From the NCBI GenBank assembly GCA_963722555.1, contig CAVRNQ010000001.1, forward strand, positions 434,001 through 498,000: a DNA stretch of 64,000 nt. Reading direction: 5' to 3'. This DNA comes from Bog-366 sp963722555. Its GTDB lineage: Bacteria > Acidobacteriota > Terriglobia > UBA7540. How positions within the stretch are numbered: position 1 is the first letter of the stretch; each line of letters begins with the position of its first letter. The notes beneath the pieces were generated by a model. That model searched no databases, was not told the origin of the DNA, and saw only the letters and a list, made by a program, of their open reading frames with translations. A program made the translations under genes and the position numbers. Shown here piece by piece: positions 8,733-15,520 of this stretch.

Positions 8733-9707
8733 ATGAAGCAGTTTCTCCTTTATAACCCCACCAGCCTCGAGGAGGCCGTCGAGCTTTTGGGCACGGACCC
8801 GGCGCGGGTCGAACTCCTGGCGGGAGGCATGGACCTGCTCGGGCGCTTGAAGAAGCGTATCGACACACCGGCCCGAGTGGTAAACCTGAAATCCGTTCCG
8901 GGCCTCGCGAGCCTCCGGGACAATGCTGACGGGCTGAGCCTCGGCCCGCTCGTGACGCTCTCTGACCTTGCCGAGAACCCGATCGTCCTGGCGAAATACC
9001 GTGCGGTGGCAGAAGCCGCGAAGTCCGTGGGCTCCGTGCAAATCCGCAACGCGGGTACCGTAGGTGGCAACCTTTGCCAGCGGCCCCGGTGCTGGTATTT
9101 CCGCCATCGGAACTATGTCTGTCTGCAGAAACAAGGGACAACGTGCTTCGCGCAAGTCGGTGAGAGCCGCTACCACGCGCTCCTGGGCGGAGGCCCGTGC
9201 TTCTTCGCGCACCCCTCGGACCTGGCGCCGGCGCTTATCGCGTTTGATGCCACGGTTCGTCTGGCCGGGCCCCAGGGCGAGCGCACCGTGCCGCTGGAAT
9301 CCCTCTATTGCCTGCCAGCCGAGAAACTGGCGTTTGGGCTGACCTTGGCGCCGGGAGAAATCCTGGCGGAAGTTCGCCTGCCCGCCCCGCGCCCAGGCAC
9401 GCGCAGCACGTACGTGAAGTTCAAGGAGAAACCTTCGTTCGATTTCTCGTTAGCAGGCGTGGCGGCGGTGCTGAGCTTTAAGAACGGCAAAGTGGCCCAC
9501 GCGCGTATAGCGCTCTCCGGTGTGGCGCCCGCCCCTTGGCATGCCCCCCAGGCCGATAAGGCGCTGCTGGGCGCGAAGCTGGATGAGCCGCTGGCCCGCC
9601 AGGTCGCGGACTTGGTGGTTGAAAACAACGTGCCGCTCGCGGACAACAGCTACAAGATACCCCTCACTCGCGCCCTCGTCCGCCGCGCGCTGCTCAGCCT
9701 GGCTTGA
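8733..9707 (+). CDS. FAD-binding subunit with extra Fe-S loop (PaoB-like)
   Basis: A 324-residue FAD subunit. The ATG at 8733 is one base after the previous stop. FAD contacts are LLAGGMDLLGRLK (28-40) and NAGTVGGNL (106-114). Just after it is a cysteine-rich loop with C115, C120, C130, C138 and C156. The layout NLCQRPRCWYFR...C...C matches the insertion that carries an extra [4Fe-4S] cluster in E. coli PaoB and 4-hydroxybenzoyl-CoA reductase beta subunits (family knowledge recalled, not searched). It relays electrons from the Mo subunit. A CO-dehydrogenase-type C-terminal domain completes the chain. Confidence 0.92.
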   Translation: MKQFLLYNPTSLEEAVELLGTDPARVELLAGGMDLLGRLKKRIDTPARVVNLKSVPGLASLRDNADGLSLGPLVTLSDLAENPIVLAKYRAVAEAAKSVGSVQIRNAGTVGGNLCQRPRCWYFRHRNYVCLQKQGTTCFAQVGESRYHALLGGGPCFFAHPSDLAPALIAFDATVRLAGPQGERTVPLESLYCLPAEKLAFGLTLAPGEILAEVRLPAPRPGTRSTYVKFKEKPSFDFSLAGVAAVLSFKNGKVAHARIALSGVAPAPWHAPQADKALLGAKLDEPLARQVADLVVENNVPLADNSYKIPLTRALVRRALLSLA

Positions 9708-9732
9708 AAGGCTGCGGGAAAACCCGTCGGCG

Positions 9733-9885
9733 CTGTCATTCTGAGGAGCCGCAGGCGACGAAGAATCTCGTATGTTCATGAAAATGCGCAGGGCGAGATT
9801 CTTCGCGAAGTTTACCCTGAGCCGGCAGAGCGAGATCCTTCGCTACGCTCAGGATGACAGCGAAGGGCTCAGAATGACAGCCATG
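9733..9885. repeat. Dispersed TCATTCTGAG-type intergenic repeat
   Basis: Two or three inverted modules: TGTCATTCTGAGGAG, GGCGAGATTCTTCGCG, GCGAGATCCTTCGC and CTCAGGATGACAG, then CTCAGAATGACAG. It lies between the convergent FAD-subunit and TPR genes, so it could form a bidirectional transcription stop. It belongs to the same family as 70-245, 14170-14312, 16893-17013 and 59510-59685. Confidence 0.7.
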
Positions 9886-9960
9886 AAGCGCTTTTCCGAG
9901 GCTTGTTAAGCCGACGCGGCGCACACCCGCCCGGGCAGGGAGGTTTCCACACAGTCTCTC

Positions 9961-11001
9961 TCAAGGTTTGGTGCTGGCAGGCGGGCCCGCCTGGGGCACG
10001 GCGGGTTCGGTTACCCCATCTTTGCGCATCATCTCTGCCATCTTCCGGGCACTGCGGGCGTAGCCCCCATTCGGGTCGAGGTGCAAATACGTATCCATTT
10101 CCGCCAGCGCCTTGCTGTATTCGCGCGTCTTGAGGTAAACGTTGGCGAGCTTGACATGAAACTCGGCCGGCATGTCGGCCTGGAGTGACCGCGCGGCAAG
10201 ATAGTCCTGCTCAGCCTCCTGGTACTTTCCCATTCCCCAATGGACAGTCCCGAGCTGATAGTGGAAAAGCCAGGCGCTGGGTGAAAGCCGCAGTCCCTGG
10301 CGGAGAACCGCCTCGCTCTCAGGAAATTTCTTTTCCACGATGTAGAGCTGTGCCAGTTCGGAGAAGGAATCCAGGAAGGTTCCGTCGCATTGGATGGCTT
10401 TCTGGAACCGGGTCTCCGCTTCATCCAGTTTTCGCTCGGCAAGATCAACTTGTGCGAGAGCGGCCTCGGCGCGCGCGTAACACGGGTATTCCGCAACTGC
10501 CTTTTCCAGGTGTTGCCGAGCTTCCGGCAGCTTTTTCTCCTGCAGGCCGCGGTCCCCTTTCTCAAATTCCTTGCGGGCGAGTTTGGGAGCCGCCTCATCC
10601 GTCATCGCGGGCAGGGCGGCGGTGCTAGCCTGGGGTTTATCGGCGGGAGTTAGGAATACCTTGACTTGGTAGACGGTCCCGCGGAAGGTGAGGTCCAGGG
10701 TTTGCTCGTGGGTTTGGAACTTTTCCACCGTCACGGTCATGTGGTAACTTCCAGGGGGAAGCCCAAGAAACTCGAAGTTCCCGGCCGAATCCGCCATACG
10801 GCTCCCCGCGGGCATGCCTTCACCCGTTTCGAGACTGACCGTCACGCCAAAGGGAATCACCTGCCCCTCTTTGGTCCGAACCTCACCCCTCAGAGTGACG
10901 CCTTCCTGGCCATAACTCGGCCAGGCAGAGGCGACTATCGCCGCGAGGAGCATCGTCCCGCAGATGATTCCCGCGCCAAAGGAAGAGCGCCGCGACGCCA
11001 T
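9961..11001 (-). CDS. Exported TPR protein with N-terminal carboxypeptidase-regulatory-like domain
   Basis: A 346-residue protein with a signal peptide (about 1-31, ending WPSYGQ). Residues 35-115 form a beta-sandwich of the carboxypeptidase-regulatory type (LRGEVRTKEGQVIPFGVTV, NFEFLGLPPGSYHMTV). Residues 130-320 hold about five TPR repeats (for example ARQHLEKAVAEYPCYARAEA). The C-terminus is Pro/Ala-rich. ATG 11001 follows AAGGAG. Such proteins are numerous in Acidobacteria and are thought to act as periplasmic scaffolds; no partner is visible here. It converges on the molybdenum hydroxylase operon. Confidence 0.85.
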   Translation of the reverse strand: MASRRSSFGAGIICGTMLLAAIVASAWPSYGQEGVTLRGEVRTKEGQVIPFGVTVSLETGEGMPAGSRMADSAGNFEFLGLPPGSYHMTVTVEKFQTHEQTLDLTFRGTVYQVKVFLTPADKPQASTAALPAMTDEAAPKLARKEFEKGDRGLQEKKLPEARQHLEKAVAEYPCYARAEAALAQVDLAERKLDEAETRFQKAIQCDGTFLDSFSELAQLYIVEKKFPESEAVLRQGLRLSPSAWLFHYQLGTVHWGMGKYQEAEQDYLAARSLQADMPAEFHVKLANVYLKTREYSKALAEMDTYLHLDPNGGYARSARKMAEMMRKDGVTEPAVPQAGPPASTKP

Positions 11002-11268
11002 GGCCCATCTCCTTGCTTGGAACTTGAACGCAATGCCCTGTTCGATATTGTCAAGCTAACACGAGCCCGGAGACAATGCAACCGCCGGGGGGGTAGTGGG
11101 TTCTTAGCATGACGCCCTAGCCTGCAGCATCATCCTTCAAAAGTTCGGTATCGAAGACGCACGGTTTAAAGAAGTGTATAACACATTTTTCGCTCTTTCT
11201 TCTCCCGGTCCTCCCCCTCCGCCATCTGCCGAGCCAAAACGAATACGCAGGGAGACAAAACCGAATTA

Positions 11269-11297
11269 GGCGGGGCATTTTAAGTGCCTCGCCTTTT
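11269..11297 (+). terminator. Terminator-like hairpin ahead of the restriction gene
   Basis: GGCGGGGCA (11269-11277) pairs with TGCCTCGCC (11285-11293), one G-T pair, followed by TTTTCATTTTT. No plus-strand gene lies just upstream, so it more likely shields or marks the left edge of the restriction-modification insert than ends a known transcript. Confidence 0.5.
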
Positions 11298-11353
11298 CAT
11301 TTTTCAAGTCATTTTAGGACACCACCGAACTTGCTCCAGCCTTTGTATTCCTG

Positions 11354-11362
11354 TGATACTAT
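11354..11362 (+). promoter_or_regulatory. Extended -10 promoter element of the restriction gene
   Basis: TGATACTAT (11354-11362) fits an extended -10 element TGN-TACTAT. It lies only about 9 bases before the ATG at 11372 and no ribosome site is present, so the restriction gene mRNA may be leaderless (inference). Confidence 0.35.
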
Positions 11363-11371
11363 GCGCCTCTC

Positions 11372-11962
11372 ATGGGACTCGAAAGCATTCCTCAAGCGGT
11401 CCGCAACAGATACCACATCGACGAGCGCGGACACGCCTCCGCCATCCTTGCGAGCGACTACCCGAATGAGTTCCAGGACCTCGTGGATTGTCTTGCCGGA
11501 TTCGTTCTCAGGAAAAGCCACATACTCACGCCTGGAGGTGGAAGGTCGCCCATCTCGGCGGCGCTCGACGGTTTTCTTCAGGGGCGTGGCTGGCGGGAGA
11601 AGTCTTTCGACATCAAGATAACGATTGACGGAAACCCAGTCCCGATCCCCACGCACAAAATCGACAATTTCAGAAATGAGGTCGGGCTGGAAGTCGAGTG
11701 GAACAACAAGACCGAGTTCTACGACCGTGATCTAAACAATTTCCGGTTGCTGAAAGACCTTCGGGTTCTGGCGGTGGGAGTGATGATTACGCGGCTGAGC
11801 GAACTGCAGAATTTGTTCGATAGACTCGGCAAGGGCAAGTCTTACGGAGCTTCAACGACGCATTGGGACAAACTCATTCCAAAGGTAGATGGAGGCGGTG
11901 CTGGCGGATGTCCGCTGCTTCTGGTTGGTATGGGGATGAATTGTTACGATCCCCATTCGTAG
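11372..11962 (+). CDS. BglII/BstYI-family type II restriction endonuclease
   Basis: A 196-residue protein matching the BglII/BstYI endonuclease fold in motif order: SPISAALDGFLQGRGW (59-74), a catalytic segment D98...E107-x-E109 inside NEVGLEVEW, and a closing strand CPLLLVGMG (180-188) like the APLVLIGI end of BstYI. The spacing of the catalytic residues (9 and 2) equals BglII D84/E93/Q95 as I recall it, but the third residue is Glu here, as in BamHI. It should cut double-stranded DNA at a short palindrome that the convergent MT-A70 methylase protects. The last 89 bases overlap that gene tail to tail. Base composition is visibly less GC-rich than the surroundings, suggesting transfer. Confidence 0.82.
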   Translation: MGLESIPQAVRNRYHIDERGHASAILASDYPNEFQDLVDCLAGFVLRKSHILTPGGGRSPISAALDGFLQGRGWREKSFDIKITIDGNPVPIPTHKIDNFRNEVGLEVEWNNKTEFYDRDLNNFRLLKDLRVLAVGVMITRLSELQNLFDRLGKGKSYGASTTHWDKLIPKVDGGGAGGCPLLLVGMGMNCYDPHS

Positions 11963-12551
11963 CCCAAGCATAAGCCTTGTACGGAGGCGGTTCGTAGGTG
12001 TCCACTTCGTCGCCCCACTGAGTCCAACCTTCAACGCGCTGCCGGCTGAAAAGTTCGCAGTACGGGCCGGGACTGCAACGCTGGATAAGGTCGTAAATGG
12101 CGTCGGGCTTCTTTGAGTGTTCTTCCTTGCGGCTCACGAGGATGTTGACCTGACGCCGTCCGGGAGCGAGCGTGCGAATCCTTCCCTTGATGCCGAACAG
12201 AACCAACTCCGTGACGTTTCGGAAGTAGAATCCCACGCCGCGACCGTCCGGGCCTCCGTCCTTGCGCACCTTGTACCACACGATGTTGGTCTTATACGTG
12301 AAGCCCCACCCCTTCATGATGCCGAGGGCCTCAGCGAGAAGTGCGTTCGGGCACCAGAGGTACAGGTGGCTTCTCTCTGCGGCGATCTTTCCGACCGGCA
12401 ACGCCGCAATTTCCTCAAATGACATTGTGGGGTAACGGTGAAGACGCTTGTGCTCAGGTGCCATCTTGCCCGTGCGGTTGGCGAAACGCCAGGGAGGATC
12501 AATCAGGATAGCCCCGTATTTACCCTGCACAGCCTCTAAAAGGCTTTGCAC
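11874..12551 (-). CDS. MT-A70 family DNA N6-adenine methyltransferase
   Basis: A 225-residue Rossmann-type methyltransferase with the catalytic DPPW at 18-21, preceded by KYGAILI, and the MT-A70 elements LYLWCPNALL, WGFTYKTNIVWYK and ELFSRQRVEGW. It most likely methylates adenine in DNA to protect the host against the endonuclease encoded on the opposite strand. The frame opens at a GTG (12551) directly before the motif, so the N-terminus is very short for the family. The last roughly 30 residues, after WGDEVDTYEPP, come from the stretch that overlaps the endonuclease gene and are not expected in typical family members. Confidence 0.88.
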   Translation of the reverse strand: MQSLLEAVQGKYGAILIDPPWRFANRTGKMAPEHKRLHRYPTMSFEEIAALPVGKIAAERSHLYLWCPNALLAEALGIMKGWGFTYKTNIVWYKVRKDGGPDGRGVGFYFRNVTELVLFGIKGRIRTLAPGRRQVNILVSRKEEHSKKPDAIYDLIQRCSPGPYCELFSRQRVEGWTQWGDEVDTYEPPPYKAYAWATNGDRNNSSPYQPEAADIRQHRLHLPLE

Positions 12552-12718
12552 TTTGGCTCCTCCTCAAAAGTCTTGGCGCTATCCCTAATCCGGCTGGAGA
12601 ATATGACAATCCCGTTAGGTTCGTCAAGAAAAAAGCGCAAGCTGTTGATGCCATGTAGGGGATCCCCCACAATATCTTGTGGAAGACTCTCCCGCAACGC
12701 TAAGCTCGTTAGGCCCAT
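12536..12718 (-). CDS. Small hypothetical ORF upstream of the methyltransferase
   Basis: A 60-residue open frame in another frame that overlaps the start of the methyltransferase gene by 16 bases on the same strand. It contains DPLHGINSLRFFLDEPNGIV and ends EEEPKCKAF. The arrangement would allow translational coupling, as for controller or accessory proteins of restriction systems, but no helix-turn-helix is visible and no strong ribosome site was found. It could also be the displaced N-terminus of an older, longer methyltransferase. Confidence 0.3.
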   Translation of the reverse strand: MGLTSLALRESLPQDIVGDPLHGINSLRFFLDEPNGIVIFSSRIRDSAKTFEEEPKCKAF

Positions 12719-12779
12719 TTGCTCACCTCACAAATACTATCGGAAGAATCTGCCGTTGGGGAGAGGGTATTTCAAGCTA

Positions 12780-12905
12780 TAAGACACCACTACCGCCGGG
12801 GGGTGGGGACCTTACCCGCTGGGTCCCCTGGGGGGAAGCCGCCCGTAAGGGGTTGCCCCGTTCCGACCCATCTTTACTATTCCCCTCACGGGAAAAACTG
12901 ACTAA
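12780..12905. other. Strongly structured non-coding stretch before the E1alpha gene
   Basis: A run of short G- and C-tracts that can pair, for example GGGGACC (12806-12812) with GGTCCCC, and AAGGGGTTGCCCC further on. It lies between the methyltransferase region and the 2-oxoacid dehydrogenase operon. It could be a leader or a small RNA, but I cannot match it to a known RNA family. Confidence 0.3.
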
Positions 12906-13013
12906 GATTGGAGTGATAAACGTGCACAGTTGTTGGGGTTAGGGCTGCGCCTGTTCGCCGCGGGCGACTACTTTTCACAACCAGTCTTTGGGGAAGAGAT
13001 CAGGAGGGCAGTG

Positions 13014-14078
13014 ATGAAATCGTCCAACGCCACCGCGAACACGGCTAACCTTGCTGATTTGATGTGCGGGACGGGCTCCCCTGCGGCAGGAACCATGGAG
13101 GAGCGGGCGCGGCATGAGGATCCTGCGCTGCTCAAAACCATGCTGGAGCAGATGCTCCTGGTTCGCCGATTCGAAGAGAAATCCGCAGAACTCTACACGC
13201 TGGGGAAGATCGGGGGCTTCTGCCACCTGTACATCGGGCAGGAAGCGGTGGCCGTGGGCGCCCTCTCCACGATCCAGGCCGACGATTACATTTTCACTTC
13301 CTATCGCGAGCACGGCCACGCCTTGGTGCGCGGCCTGGACCCCGGCGAAGTGATGGCGGAACTCTGCGGCAAGCAAAGCGGAGTCTCCAAGGGCAAGGGC
13401 GGGTCGATGCACCTCTTTGACAAGCGGCGCGGATTCCTGGGCGGGCATGCCATTGTGGGGGGGCAGATCCCCCTGGCCGCGGGCACGGCATTTGCCTCCA
13501 AGTATCTTCGGCAAGCGCGCGTCACCCTGTGCTTCTTCGGGGAGGCGGCAGTGAACATCGGCTCCTTCCACGAGTCCTTGAACCTGGCCGCGCTTTGGAA
13601 GCTTCCCGTGGTCTTTATCTGCGAGAACAACCGTTTCGGCATGGGGACACCCGTGGAACGGGCCTCCTCGCTCTACGACCTCTCGCAGAAGGCTTGCGCA
13701 TACAACATGGCGCGCACCTGGGTGGACGGCATGGACGTCCTCGCGGTCCGCGAAACTCTGAAGGAAGCTGTGGCTCGCGCGCGCCAGAACAACGCTCCCA
13801 CGCTCATCGAAGCGCGCACCTACCGCTTCATGGGCCATTCCATGTCCGACCCAGCGCACGGCCACTACCGTACCAAGTCGGAAGTGGAGGAGCAGCGGCG
13901 GCACGACCCCATCAAGCAGTACACTGCCGCACTGGAAGCAATTGGACTCGTCAACCAGGAATACCTCGACGAACTCGAGCAGAAGGTTCGCGACACGATC
14001 GAGGAGGCAGTGGCCTTCGCGGAGCGGAGCCCTGAGCCTGACCTCAAGGAACTTTCGACGGACGTGTACGCGGAATAG
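13014..14078 (+). CDS. pdhA: Thiamine-dependent 2-oxoacid (pyruvate) dehydrogenase E1, alpha subunit
   Basis: A 354-residue E1alpha subunit. The ATG at 13014 has AGGAGG at 13002-13007, which settles the start. The chain has the family's YIGQEA, SKGKGGSMH, GGQIPLAAGTAFA and the thiamine-diphosphate region FGEAAVNIGSFHESLNLAAL followed by VFICENN. The usual GDG of the metal site is GEA here. The phosphorylation-loop counterpart TYRFMGHSMSDP is kept. With E1beta and E2 downstream it forms a pyruvate, acetoin or branched-chain 2-oxoacid dehydrogenase; the type is not certain from sequence. No E3 gene is in the window. Confidence 0.92.
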   Translation: MKSSNATANTANLADLMCGTGSPAAGTMEERARHEDPALLKTMLEQMLLVRRFEEKSAELYTLGKIGGFCHLYIGQEAVAVGALSTIQADDYIFTSYREHGHALVRGLDPGEVMAELCGKQSGVSKGKGGSMHLFDKRRGFLGGHAIVGGQIPLAAGTAFASKYLRQARVTLCFFGEAAVNIGSFHESLNLAALWKLPVVFICENNRFGMGTPVERASSLYDLSQKACAYNMARTWVDGMDVLAVRETLKEAVARARQNNAPTLIEARTYRFMGHSMSDPAHGHYRTKSEVEEQRRHDPIKQYTAALEAIGLVNQEYLDELEQKVRDTIEEAVAFAERSPEPDLKELSTDVYAE

Positions 14079-14169
14079 GTTAGCGGGAGCGTCTATCCCG
14101 CAGGGCAGGGGCGGCAGCGTGCCGGGCTGAGGCTTGGCACTGCATGCAGTTTGCGGGAAAACATTCGAA

Positions 14170-14312
14170 GCATGTCATTCTGAGCGAGCGCAGCGAGCGA
14201 AGAACCCCCGCAGTTTACTTCTCTGCGAGCGCGAACCAACTGCCGAGGTCCTTCGCTCCGCTCAGGATGACAGCGAATGCGCTCAGAATGACAGCGAAGG
14301 GCTCAGAATGAC
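14170..14312. repeat. Dispersed TCATTCTGAGC-type intergenic repeat
   Basis: TGTCATTCTGAGCGAGC at 14175 pairs with GCTCAGGATGACAGCG (about 14261) and with two further CTCAGAATGACA copies, the last running into the upstream part of the E1beta gene. The element separates E1alpha and E1beta by 291 bases, unusual for a complex whose subunits are normally adjacent. Confidence 0.7.
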
Positions 14313-14369
14313 ATGGCGGGAGGTTCTTTTCGCAACCTCCCGGATTTCCCATCCGTTTTGGAGCGTTCT

Positions 14370-15374
14370 ATGGCCATCATGACTTACCGGGAAGCCCTGA
14401 ACCAGGCGATGCGCGAAGAAATGCATCGCGACGAAACCATCGTGCTGATGGGCGAAGAGGTGGGCTTCTATCAAGGCGCCTACAAGGTCAGCAAAGGACT
14501 GCTCGATGAGTTTGGGCCCATGCGGGTGCTCGACACGCCCATCACGGAGCTGGGCTTTACGGGGCTCGGGGTGGGGGCGGCGATGGTGGGAGTGCGGCCC
14601 ATCGTGGAGATGATGACCTTCAATTTCTCGATGTTGGCGCTTGACCAGATTGTGAACAGTGCCGCGAAGATGCTCTACATGTCAGGCGGGCAGTTTCCCA
14701 TCCCCCTGGTGGTGCGCGGGCCGGGCGGCGCCGGGCACCAGCTCGGCGCGCAGCACTCGCAGGCGCTGGAAGCCTGGTTCTGCCACGTTCCGGGCTTGAA
14801 GGTGGTCGCCCCCGCGACGCCTGCCGACGCCAAGGGATTGCTCAAGACTTCCATTCGCGACAATAATCCGGTGATTTTCATCGAGTCAGAAGTGCTCTAC
14901 GGGACGCGCGGTGAAGTGCCGGACGGAGAGCACCTGGTTCCCCTCGGCGTGGCCGACATCAAGCGGGTCGGCCGCGACGTGACCGTGATTGCGCACTCGA
15001 AGATGCTGCCGGTGGCGCTCGACGCCGCGGCGGATTTGGCCAAGGAAGGCATCGAGGTCGAGGTCGTGGACCCGCGCACGCTCCGCCCGCTCGATGTCGA
15101 AACCCTCGTGACCTCGGTGAAGAAAACGAACCGTGTGGTGATCGCCGAGGAAGGCTGGGCGTATTGCGGCGTGGGCGCACAGTTCGTGGATGTGATCCAA
15201 CGCGCCGCGTTCGATTACCTCGATGCCCCCATTCTGCGGGTAACCGGCGCCGACGTCCCCATGCCTTACGCGAAGAACCTGGAACACCTGGCGCTGCCCA
15301 ATAAGCAGGGCGTGAAGGATGCCGTCTACCGCGTGCTCTACCGCCAAGGAGTCGGGGCTGGGGGCCACGCTTAA
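14370..15374 (+). CDS. pdhB: Thiamine-dependent 2-oxoacid (pyruvate) dehydrogenase E1, beta subunit
   Basis: A 334-residue transketolase-fold beta subunit. It begins MAIMTYREALNQAMREEM, the usual N-terminus of the family, so the ATG at 14370 is chosen over the upstream frame. Typical blocks are VLMGEEVGFYQGAYKVSKGL, DTPITELGFTGLGVGAAMVG and VVRGPGGAGHQLGAQHSQ. The C-terminal domain holds VEVVDPRTLRPLD and VVIAEEGW. It pairs with the E1alpha subunit upstream and hands acyl groups to the E2 protein downstream. Confidence 0.93.
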   Translation: MAIMTYREALNQAMREEMHRDETIVLMGEEVGFYQGAYKVSKGLLDEFGPMRVLDTPITELGFTGLGVGAAMVGVRPIVEMMTFNFSMLALDQIVNSAAKMLYMSGGQFPIPLVVRGPGGAGHQLGAQHSQALEAWFCHVPGLKVVAPATPADAKGLLKTSIRDNNPVIFIESEVLYGTRGEVPDGEHLVPLGVADIKRVGRDVTVIAHSKMLPVALDAAADLAKEGIEVEVVDPRTLRPLDVETLVTSVKKTNRVVIAEEGWAYCGVGAQFVDVIQRAAFDYLDAPILRVTGADVPMPYAKNLEHLALPNKQGVKDAVYRVLYRQGVGAGGHA

Positions 15375-15384
15375 GAAAGCATAG

Positions 15385-15495
15385 AAGTCAGGAGCCAGGA
15401 GCTAGGAGTCAGAAGTTAGGAGCCAGAAGTCAGGAGAAAGGCGCATTTGTTCCGACTTCTGACTTCTCACTCCTGACTTCTGACTCCTAGCCTTC
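15385..15495. repeat. Tandem TCAGGAG-type simple repeats forming a long hairpin
   Basis: The E1beta-E2 gap is a run of near copies of GTCAGGAGCCAGGAGC / GTCAGAAGTTAGGAGCC, then after a short spacer the complementary CTTCTGACTTCTCACTCC and CTGACTTCTGACTCC. The two halves form a long imperfect stem. It may be a stability or attenuation element between the subunit genes, or a mobile simple repeat. Confidence 0.6.
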
Positions 15496-15520
15496 CGTAC
15501 CTACAAAACGAGGAACATCC

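Noticed and set aside
12780..12905. 6S RNA or a known riboswitch before the E1alpha gene
   Set aside because: Stems are present but no conserved core of 6S, TPP, glycine or other RNA classes could be recognised; reported only as structured sequence.
15385..15495. CRISPR array
   Set aside because: The repeats are 10-16 bases, have no constant spacer length and are complementary in two halves; no cas gene is present.
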